DNA of 64,000 bases, from contig NC_058340.1 of assembly GCF_905475395.1 (NCBI RefSeq), forward strand, positions 64,768,181 to 64,832,180, read 5' to 3'. Below are positions 12,120 through 22,600 of this stretch, one piece after another (the first letter of the stretch is position 1; every line of letters begins with the position of its first letter). The notes beneath the pieces are model-generated. The model did no database searches and was not told the origin of the DNA. It saw only the letters and a program-made list of their open reading frames with translations. The DNA comes from Chrysoperla carnea. Taxonomy: Eukaryota > Arthropoda > Insecta > Neuroptera > Chrysopidae. Position numbers and translations under genes: made by a program.

Positions 12120-12600
12120 TATATTTACATTGTACAGGTAAAACAAAAATATTATTAGATAGTAAACAAAATAAAATTGAATAACTTGAGCTTTTAAAAT
12201 TAAGGTCTCTTATTTTATTGTGACTTCATTAATCTTTCAAATATTCATCCAAATCCTGTAGTTACTTAGTACAGGCATAATAAAAATATATTTCGATAGT
12301 ATATAGAAATGAATTTTTAACAACAACAAAATTGAGGTCTCTTTTATTTTGTGACATCATTAATCTTCTATCAACTAAAGCTTATATTTATTTAGTACAG
12401 ATAAAATAAAAATAATTTTCGATAGTATACAAATGAATTTCCTCAAAAAAAATATTACAATATTTTAGATTTTTTTAAATATAAACCTTTAATTTATGAA
12501 TTAATTCTCAATCAAAAATTGAACCACCCTACTTTTTGTATAAGTGGTACAGGTAAGCTAAAAACAATCTTAGACAATAAAAAAAAGTTTTAAAAAAGAA
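12120..12600. repeat. Degenerate tandem repeat, about four units of 125-150 bp
   Basis: The anchor GTACAG recurs at 12132, 12269, 12395 and 12546, preceded by TATATTTA-like text and followed by A-rich text with ATAGTA. The block GGTCTCTTATTTTATTGTGA is found at about 12205, and a near copy lies at about 12333. Confidence 0.6.
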
Positions 12601-13138
12601 AAAAGAACACTAACAATACCCTTAATCAAGAAAAAGAACGTAAACTCTCAACTCTCAAAAAAAAATATTGTTTAGTAAACATATATAAAACACAAACAAC
12701 ACAAAAACCAAAAACGAACTTCTATTCACACTCTCGAAAAAATCTACATTTTGCACTCAACTTCAAAAGTTTTCTTTAAAAAAAAAATAACTTTTCAAAA
12801 CACTTTTCGCATCAAAACATTTAAGAATTTTCTTCTACCTCCATTTATATAAAATTTAAAAATAAAAACATTTTTTGAACTGAGAGTGTATCTATGTGTA
12901 TATACAGTGAACTCTTAAAGTTGGAACTGGCTCCAAAAAACATATAACAGTCTGAACTGTTTTATATATTTAACAAAAGGATGAAACATTCTAGAGAACA
13001 TATTAAGAGAGCGTTGCTAAACAAAGATGCAAATATATCTTATTGTAATGGTGTTTTTATTTTCTTATACTTAGGTTGCGCGCTTGGAAGTGTTGCCATC
13101 TAGATGATAAAGATAGGAAATATTTTTATGTGTTAAAT

Positions 13139-13147
13139 TTATATATA

Positions 13148-13202
<55 letters not shown>
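13139..13202 (+). repeat. (TA)n microsatellite
   Basis: About 64 bp of almost pure TA with one interruption near its left end. Confidence 0.95.
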
Positions 13203-13205
<3 letters not shown>

Positions 13206-13564
13206 CCTATATAAGTGTAAATTAAGCAGGGTTTGGTATATTAGGAAAACCATAAGTTCAGCCAGGAACCAGTTGATGTATTATAGGTCAAGTTTAGGTT
13301 AGGAACTATTGATAATAGTTAACTGAATAACCTAATTTTGAACTTGAACTGGGTCAATTTCACTAAAGCATTTGTATTTTAGGTAAAGTTTAGGCTAGGA
13401 ATTATAAATTTAAGATATTTTGTAATATACATTATAATATGTATATTTTTCTTCTCACTTCTACAGTGGATATAGTATATGCTTTAAACAAACAAACACA
13501 TACATAATATATGAAACGTATAAATTTAAGATATTTACAATAACTGTGTAAATATTATATACTA

Positions 13565-13945
13565 TATAATGTTTCTAGCCTAATTTGCGCCCTAAAAAGT
13601 TGTTTATTTTATTATAAGGAACTTTTTTTTGTATTTAAACTTTTGTTCTATCTCTAACGGTTTACAAAATGGGTTCTACGAATTCAAGACCATTTTAAAA
13701 CTTAAACTCACTTTTTACGTCCTGAACATGCTATAAAAACTTCAGTTTGATATCTTCCTTCGTTTTTGTATTATCGTGATGATGGCAGGGCAGACACACA
13801 GATGGACAGACAACCGGAAATGGACTAAGTAAGATCATTTTATGAACACCTCTATACCAAAATTTGGTTCGTAGATCAATATTTTTAAGCGTTACAAACT
13901 TGGGAATAAACATATATAGCATACTTTGATATAATATTTTAGATA
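13565..13945 (-). repeat. Dispersed repeat family R1, copy 1
   Basis: The minus strand reads AAGTTTGTAACGCTTAAAAA, TTGAT, then CCATTTCCGGTTGTCTGTCC and, further on, TTTTTATAGC-like text. Seven copies in this window share this order. The end bearing TAATTTGCGCCC is also present here. Confidence 0.8.
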
Positions 13946-13996
13946 TGAATACGGAATATAAACAAACTTGGGACTAAACTTAGTATATCTTCATAA

Positions 13997-14317
13997 ACAG
14001 AATGTTCGATTTACATCTAGGCATATAAATATCACGAGTATAACAGAATGCATGCGTTAAGCAATGCATCTAAGTGAGAGTTATTATATACATGTGTTGA
14101 AGCTTCGATATGCGTTGAGATAATTGTAAGACGCTTGGAAAGTGGGAGTTTCCTGATTGAATAGATGAACTATAACAGATAAGCTACGATACAAGTTACT
14201 TTTTCAATTTCAAATAACACCTATAATACCTCTTACTTAGATGTATTGCTTAACGCATGTACTCTGTCATACTTTTCTGTGATATTTATATGCCTAGATT
14301 TAAATCGAACATTCTGT
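13997..14317. mobile_element. 321-bp MITE with about 110-bp inverted repeats
   Basis: The left end ACAGAATGTTCGATTTACAT and the right end (complement ACAGAATGTTCGATTTAAAT) match, as do inner blocks CTAGGCATATAAATATCAC and GCGTTAAGCAATGCATCTAA. No target duplication is clear, and there is no coding capacity. Confidence 0.8.
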
Positions 14318-14411
14318 ATATTACATATAGTATATAAAAATTAAATAATTTTTCATGGGTTTAAAATTAAGATCGAACTATAATTTAGTTTTTTTACACA
14401 ACCCTAAGAAA

Positions 14412-14414
<3 letters not shown>

Positions 14415-14453
<39 letters not shown>
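14415..14453 (+). repeat. (AT)n microsatellite
   Basis: About 39 bp of pure AT dinucleotide. Confidence 0.95.
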
Positions 14454-14457
<4 letters not shown>

Positions 14458-15812
14458 TAGTAAATATACCTGTGTATAGTATACAATACATATACCATAC
14501 CCATATGTATGTATGTAAAAGCAAACTCTTATTCAGGTGTTATCTAAAATTCAGCACTGTTTCTTAATCAAGCATTGAAGTTACCATATAATTGTATAAC
14601 GCATTACACATTTACTATATACCTACCATACAAACATACATACATAAGTATACCTACATTATATGAGAACATACATACATTCATATATATATTTATTAAA
14701 TATTATATTATTCTAGAAATATTATTATGATTATGATTATTATTACTTATTCAACTTTGTTACATTACTTTACCCAGAGTATACGTACATATTATTCAGT
14801 CAGTCAAAAAATATTATTGTAATAATTGTAACAACTTTCAAAATATGTATAATAAAAATATATCATGTAAATTTATTTAATATTATATTTTTTTATTATA
14901 AATATAATATTAAATAAAGACAATAAGATGTTTATATAAAAAAAAATAAGTTTAATATTGGGTACTTTGTTTAGGTCATGGAATTAATGGTATGTTTATC
15001 TCACTTGTGTGCATTTTGTGTAAGTTTTAAGAACAGATTGTCAGCATTATTTGATTTTTTTTTTGAGGTAAAAGAAAGCGTTTTGTTCTCTTTATTCATT
15101 AAATAATAAGTTTAATATCTTGAAAGAATTATAAGTTCAAAATTTTTTACAGAATATCCTAAATTACTTCCATTATTCTTTTTGAAAGAAGGACTATTAG
15201 CCAAAATGGACAATACAGGCAAAATAATGTAGAAATTGTAATTAAAATAATATAAAAGTAATATTTTTGAAAGAAGGACTATTGTAAGGAAGTTGTAATA
15301 ATAATAATAATATACAAGTAATATTACAAAAATTATAGTCACAGGACTAAAATGTTTTGTAATTTTACTAAATAAACAACCAACCAATTGTAATTTTACT
15401 ATCGTGTATTGTGATTTTAATAATAACATGTACTTTACTTTAGTTTGATAAAATTGAGTGTTCATGTTTAGAAAAGTCATTATATAATTATTGCAAATTT
15501 CAAATAAAAAAAAAAACGTATTATTGGGAAAATCATTTTGTCATGCGCCAATCGGTTGCTTAAAATAGAACTATGATAACAAGCTTTAATTTGACTTCAA
15601 CAGACGTTGAATAAATAGATGGATATAAAGGAACCATAGTAATTTACAACAAAACTTTCAAAAGTGTTAATGAACTGCCTAAATTAAATTGACTTCTAGT
15701 CATAGCGAAATCGACTGACAGTGGAGACACCATTTCATTGAACATTGTATAGCTGAGCGAATTAAAGCATGGATATGTTTGTTGTTATTTTAGTGATAAC
15801 TTAGCTCGAATA

Positions 15813-16065
15813 CAGGCATGGGCGAGCTACTTTAAGTCAAAGTCACCATTGTTATAACTATATTGTGTGCCATAAACTTTATTGTGTATCTTTTTATTCA
15901 AATTTGCATGGCTTATAGAGGAAGAAGCAAGACGAGTATACCACTCTTCTACCTATCTCAGTTTCTCTAATAGTAATGAGAAAAAAAATGTTGCCTCTCT
16001 GTCTTACTCGTATTTTAGTTTCAGAAGTCCGAGGGACTTCTGCAAGTTCCGGTTGCCCATGCCTG
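15813..16065. mobile_element. hAT-type MITE with 8-bp target duplication
   Basis: 253 bp bounded by CAGGCATGGGC (15813-15823) and its exact complement (16055-16065). Flanks are CTCGAATA (15805-15812) and CTCAAATA (16066-16073), an 8-bp duplication with one change, as expected for hAT transposition. A perfect 8-bp-stem hairpin AGAAGTCCGAGGGACTTCT lies at 16024-16042. No transposase. Confidence 0.85.
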
Positions 16066-18224
16066 CTCAAATACATTCTTAGATCAATCTAACGATACAG
16101 TATATCCCAGGATACCATTAAATGGAAGTTATATTCATATTATAAATACATCTATTTCACACTATTACCTTAATACCATCAATAATTATTCAATTCCCTT
16201 TATATACAATAACAACACTCTCAATGTATGTATAATCAGGCATTAGGTTATTCATACTTCTTATAGTGCGCCTTAATGTATACACAGATAGTGCCTATTT
16301 CTTTCTCTCTACATTTACAACACACAGGTAAGTAAATAGGTACTCTATACAATAGGCCACCTACCTGTTATAAACATACCTGTTGACTTGATCACGTGAT
16401 GCATATAACGTATAAACATTAGAGAGGTATATTAAAATTGAAAAGAGATGGAAAAATCATAATATTTTTATAAACATTCAAAAATGGTTACAAGAAAAGT
16501 GAGCACTTTAGAACGTAAAATAGTGTGTGATATTTGAGTCCTTTTATTTTTTTTCGCTTCTACCTCGGAAAAGTATTTTAGTGTATTTCCATAATTTTAC
16601 GTGGATCACATATCCAAAAACTTTTCAAACATTGTAAATTTTATTTTGGCGTTCATAGAACTAAAACCTATATTTTTGTGAACGTAATGGTACCTGCCTT
16701 CGAGCTTTCGATTTACGGAACACTTCTAAAATCGAGAAAATTATCATATTTCAAATAGAAAATCATGTACTTATTTCAAACTTTTTACCCTTATGCAGCT
16801 TTCAACTTTTTAATTTTCCTGATACAATTACAATCTTTAGTTTAAGAAAAATGAAACATGAATCACTTTAACCCGTCCCAACTTGCGTGGGCCGTTCGTT
16901 AATCTTTAGTCGCGTGATAATAGATTTCCTCAAATGTCCGTTTTGCAAATGCGTCAAATATTTCGTGTTTCAAATATAATTACATCACTAAGACACACTT
17001 ACGTATAAAGTTCTCAATTTACTTTCTGCCATTCAACTAAAACTACTGATTTGAATGCTTATAGGCTTGCTCACTCTTACATATTATTTTAGCTTGAATG
17101 CTTGGCTTTAGCTATATAAGAGTTAAGCTAAACTAGTCAACTATGTTATTCTGCTGTTGTGGTTATTCTGAAAATTATAATAAAAATTAATTTTAATATT
17201 TTCTGTTATTCATTGCTGCTGACTGCTGTAGTTTAGATGATTTTTATTTCATTTATTGTATGTGGTGTGAATCATTCATATGACTTCTATATACGAGCAA
17301 AAACAAAAAAATTTCTTGTCTTCTAAATCCTTGTAATCCGACATAACTATGTAACGGTATAATTAGAACGCAGATTTATTATAAATGCATGAATTCTTCG
17401 CGGCTGAACTTAGAAAATGATTGAAATCTTATCACTTTGATATGTTATTTGTCGAATTACAAGGTATTCTTTTTCAAAAAGTTCCGGACTACAAGGGGTT
17501 TGTGACAGTTGGACAAATTCGATAATTCGACACCAATTTACAAAACGTTTGTCGGATTACCGCGGGTCAACCGTAATCGCATTATCTGATTTCGAAAAAT
17601 GTAATAGTTTTTAATGTAGCTGAAAACACAGTCGATATTCGGAAACTCGGCTTTTGGTTAGAGCGACTGGAAAATCTGGCATACTTATTATTTGAAAATT
17701 TATATAAAATAAACTTAAACAGAAAACTTGTCAAGTTTAATAAATAATGTATGTTTATTGTTCAAGGAAAGAACAAATATCACAGATATTTCTTGTACAC
17801 GGTGGTTAAAAAAATAAGTACTAAGAGTAATAATTGAAGAAAATATGACTTTATTGACGGAGCAAGGCAAGGCAAAAGAAATAATAATCGTTGTTTTTTC
17901 TTGTTTCTTGTGGATGATTATTTTAAATAATTTTTTTTTTTTTTTTTAATTTAAAAATAAAAATAATTTATATAAAAAAAAATAAATAAAACCTCAATGT
18001 GTTCTTCACCTTTTTTGAAAGCACTTTGAAAGAGTTTTGTGTTCCAGATAAATAACTGTTTAAAGGCGCCATTCAATATAAAAAATACTTTTTTTTAAAT
18101 AAAAAAAAACCTACCTTCGAATAAATTATTTAGGAGGCTTGGGGTACGGACTTGTGTCTGTTTTAAAAAATTTTCAATTTTAAAACACTCAGAAAGCGTA
18201 ATACCCAATTGACCTAAGTTGCTC

Positions 18225-18475
18225 ATTTACGAACTCGACCTTACTTTTTACGTACTAAGCACGCTATAAAAATTTCAGCTTGATATCTCTTTTCGTTTTT
18301 GAGTTATCGCGATGACAGACGGACAAACGATAAACAGACAACCGGAAATGGACTAATTAGGTGATTTTTTGACCTGTACCAAAATTTTGTTCATAGCATC
18401 AATATTTTTAAGCGTTACAAATTTGGGACTAAACTTAGTATACCTTGGTATATTTCATATACATGGTATAAATTG
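18225..18475 (-). repeat. Dispersed repeat family R1, copy 2
   Basis: Minus-strand copy with GTATACTAAGTTTAGTCCCA, AATATTGATGCTATGAACAA and CTGTTTATCGTTTGTCCGTC; lacks the distal end seen in the longest copies. Confidence 0.8.
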
Positions 18476-19508
18476 TCTAGCGAAGACATTTAAATGTAAC
18501 TTTTTTAGATACCTAGGATTATTTTCTTTAAAATAAAATCATTTTTCCATTCTTGGGAATGTATAAAATATTATTATGCTTCTAATTTGCTCAAGAAGAA
18601 CCTAATTCTTCTCTATCCGGCTGTAAAAAGAGTCATTAACCGGTCGTAAAAAGAGCTATTAATAATTCGTAAACTATCCCAGTAGAATCTTTTTGATTTT
18701 CACGAGAATTGGGAAAAATTTCTTGACACGTATAGTTCAATGATTTTATTCTCATTCAATGAATTTATTTGATTTTGAGACTAAAAATAAAGACAGTTTT
18801 TTTAAAAGAGTGAATTTTTTGTTCTCTTTTATGGAAAAATAACGCAAAAACTACGAATTTAAGAAATTTAAATTTATATTTTGTATAAATATAAAAAAAA
18901 AAATATATATATATATATTAAAAAAATACATTAAATTTAGGTAGGTTGGTCAGTTTTAATTAGGTACAAAAATTATTTATATTTTATTGTCATGCAACGC
19001 TAAAATTTAAAAAATGTAATATTCCAATTTGAAAATATTTCATAGCGAAAACTTATTCAACTTATTAGACACTAATTGAATTGTATTGAAATTGAAATGT
19101 TTAAAACGAAAAAGCTTTTACTAGAAATAATTTCCAAATTGATTATCTAGCTTAATGATTTTGGAAAAATAAATTTAAAAATATTTTTAATAAAAAAAAT
19201 GTTTTTTGGTAATCTACGCCAAATGATTTAACACAAATATAAACTTTTAAAATATTCAACAAATCAGTATCAGGAAATTAACTTAATTTAATGGAAAACG
19301 TTGTAATATATCCAATTTTATGGAGGTAATATCTGTGTAACTTTATGATTTCAAGTTCATTTTTCCAAGACCATTAGGTATGAGGCTTCAAATTGTGTTT
19401 TTTGTTCTCTGTTGAGCAATTAACTTAATAAATAATTTCACTAAATTTGAAAATGCATTCAAATCATTAATGAAACTTTAAATTGAGCAATAATAGATTT
19501 TGGATATA

Positions 19509-19514
19509 TTTATT
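19509..19514 (-). promoter_or_regulatory. AATAAA overlapping the CYP301A1 stop codon
   Basis: On the minus strand the hexamer AATAAA spans the stop TAA. It may be only a coincidence of the final codons; I see no strong alternative AATAAA in the next 100 bases, so the true 3' end is unresolved. Confidence 0.25.
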
Positions 19515-19620
19515 CTCTTTTAGTGAGCTTAAATTTAAGTTCACCTTCTGGTGCATACATAAAACTAACAGCATATTTCAATGGTTCATGATGATATTCC
19601 AATTTATATGATCGAATTAG
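19510..19620 (-). CDS. Cyp301a1: CYP301A1 coding exon 9 with stop (residues 488-523)
   Basis: Encodes LIRSYKLEYHHEPLKYAVSF, then MYAPEGELKFKLTKRE and TAA. The conserved C-terminal beta-bulge region ends in the usual place for the family. Acceptor TTGCAG. Confidence 0.92.
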   Translation of the reverse strand, partial: LIRSYKLEYHHEPLKYAVSFMYAPEGELKFKLTKRE

Positions 19621-22600
19621 CTGCAAAATAAAATTGAAGATTTAGTAAAAGAAATTTTGCAAAAATTAAAACATACAACATTAAAGAGCAAAATCTGGTA
19701 TCTGAAGTCAAAAAAATTTATCGATTGACGTCTGGTATAAGTTTGGATACATAGGTGGTTTTCTTTTTCGATTTAATATTTAAGTTAATATTTGATGAAA
19801 TTATGAGTAAAAAAAATGACAATATTTTAGTTGAAGCGTGATATTTAAACAGCAAGTGAGATTTTTTATTTTTTGATGCCGAAATCGGACCTATTTCTTC
19901 TTTCTTGGCTTGTTTTTTTCTAACGTATTTTTTGTTTTCTGATAGTAACTTTGTCAAATTTAACATTGAGCCTCCGTAGGTAAATTGGATTACAAGTTTT
20001 TTAATGTGTGTTGTATTTCCATTCTTCCAAACCTTTCATTATTCTAACTACTTTCACATATATTTCATTAATTTCCTAGATTTCTATATCGAAGAGAAAA
20101 GACCTTTGGAACTTTCAACGACTAAAAATCATCTCAGATAAATTCAGTCTTAAAAATAACTGACTTTTCAAACATATACCGTCTGTCTTCTTTGTTGGAA
20201 TTACAAAAATATGTTTCCAAAGTAAATTCGGATTTAAAAACTTACTTTTGCTAAAAGTATTTGCATTTCTAAATCAGCAAAACGTCTTCCTAAACACATT
20301 CGTGCTCCATGTCCGTATGGTAACGATGCAAATGGATGTATTGTATTGTTTGAAGAGTTTTCTGAATGTTTTGATAGCCATCGTTCTGGCATAAATGTAC
20401 TAGCATTGGTCACATAATCTTCCATATTTCCCGTAATTATTGTAGGAAACACACATTGAATCTAAAATGAAAATTTGTAAAATATCTCTGAAAAAGCCCA
20501 TTTTGAAGTTGATGACAAAACTGAAATCTCATTTATTTTAACTTAGTAAAGGTAGTTTTGGCAAAGACAAAAATACTACATTTGGATCATCCTGGCTTCT
20601 TTGAATATTGGGAAAATTTAAATTTTTTAGATTTCGCTGATTTATATTTTGAATATAAGTAATATTTAGGGGTTTTATAAGTTTAGTCCAAGGTTTTTAG
20701 TAAATATTAAACAAATTTTTAAAAAAGCGAGCTGCAATTTCTATATCATTTTCTAGAGCTAAAAAGAATCTATAAATTCGAAAAGAAAAACTTGATCCAC
20801 TAATATTACCTCCCAAGAAAATGCTCCTTTGATAATACTTTACTCAGTATTACATGAACAGGATATATAAACGAATCTAATATTTATTTCTACCTTTGCT
20901 TAAAACGTACAATTATAGATTTTTCGATTAACATCATGAAAATACTTACGCCTTTTGGTACATGGTAACCGCAAATTTCTAAATCTTGTTGTAAAGTTCG
21001 ACCATTTCCTATAACTGTTGAGTATACCCTATAAAAACAAAATTAATAATTTAAGATTCATTGAAATCTATATCTCTATTTCTAAACTCACCTAAATACT
21101 TCTTTAATAAAAGCTTTTAAATATGGTACTTGTTCTAAATGTTTCGAGGTCAATGGTGTATTTGGATCTGGTAATGCTTTTAATAATTCTTGATGAATTT
21201 TTTCTTGTTCTTCGGGTCGTGTAGCTAATTGATATAAAATTGAGCAAACGGCCATTGAAATCTAAAAAATTAAAAAATTTAAAAACAAAATGTATACATC
21301 CTTTAAATTTCTTCGAGCCCTGAATGTATTTATTATACCATGTATATTAAATATATCAAGGTATACTAAGTTTAGTCCCAAGTTTGTAACGCTTAAAAAT
21401 ATTGATGCTATGAACAAAATTTTGGTATATGTGTTAATAAAATCACCTAATTAGTCCATTTTTGGTTGTGTGTCTGTCTGTTTGTCTGTCGTTTGTCTAT
21501 CTGCCCGTCTGTCATCACGATTACTCAAAAACGAAAAGAGATATCGAGCTGAAATTTTTATAGCGTGCTGAGGACGTAAAAATTGGCTACACGATTAATT
21601 TCATCCGGTTGGAAATTTATCCACCCTCAAAAGAAAGTTATTTTTGAAACAGCCTTTCACGCCAAATGCAAACCACACACATAGCCCGTTGTTTGACATT
21701 ACAATACAATTTTTTGCTCATGCGTTTTGAGTCAGCAATGGCCATTCAATTCAAAAGGGTCAAAGAAAGAAAAGCCTTTTTGAAGAGCCTTGGCCATCAT
21801 TATTTACTTCAGAATAATTGGATTCACAGTCCATTATAGAGCTCAAAAAAATGGACTTTTCTTACTGAAACTTAACTGGGTATTAGAGTACCTACTTACC
21901 GTATCAATTCCAACTAAAATTAAATCTAACGCTAATACATAAGCAATTTTTGGATCTTTTTCGCTTGTTAAAATTCGTTCAATTAATGATAAATCTTTAT
22001 CACTTGTAACATTTTTTTGTTTTAATCGCTGCATTGCCGCATCAATATGTTTCATACATATTCTAAAATTTAAAAAAAAGTTATAGTACAATCGAATTTT
22101 AGACGATCCTTTAATGTCTGGCATTTCTAAAGAAATTAAACAAATTTGTAGATTTAAAGCCACTGTACATTTTTTGGACTTATTTGCAGGAAGTTAACGC
22201 TTGAATTGAAGCAGCAGCTTGTTAATCCAAGAATACTTCGAAAGTGCGGTTTTAAAAAACTCAAGCTTTTTAAATAGTAGTAGATTCTTTAAATTTGATA
22301 ATCATTTTGAATAGGCCAAGATCCTCTTATGATTTAAAAAAACACTACTTTCTTAGTAACGTATGCAAAAATTAGATTCCAGCTTTATGACTGATAAACT
22401 TACTCTATAAAATAATTCATATTTTTAACATATTTGGTCCATAGACTAGAAGGGATGTATCGCCAAAATGGCATTTTTAATTCTAATATTGCAACATTAC
22501 GTAATGCATATTTTGCTGCATCAATAATCTTTTGTGTTTCTGAATCTGGTGATAAATTTGGATCTAAACATCCTAATCGTACATCTAAAGCCACACGTCC

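Larger units (their letters stand above)
10387..13564. other. Intergenic: hAT remnant, diverged tandem repeat and TA microsatellite
   Basis: No gene seen. Contains the hAT-like terminal remnant (11245-11311), the degenerate tandem array (12120-12600) and the TA run (13139-13202), each listed separately. The rest is AT-rich without readable structure. Confidence 0.55.
14318..19509. other. Intergenic downstream of CYP301A1, no gene seen
   Basis: Contains the AT run, a hAT-type MITE (15813-16065) and R1 copy 2. Segment 17490-17580 has GTCGGATTACCGCGGGTCAA CCG, which on the other strand looks like a pogo/Tigger-type terminus, but I could not find its partner end. A 60-bp poly-T/A tract lies near 17930-17990. 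No coding exon recognised. Confidence 0.5.

Noticed and set aside
13071-13253. A 60-codon frame rich in Tyr-Ile repeats
   Set aside because: It is the translation of the TA microsatellite.
17490-17580. A complete pogo/Tigger-type element
   Set aside because: One end-like string (complement of GTCGGATTACCGCGGGTCAA) is visible, but no partner end or TA duplication was found.
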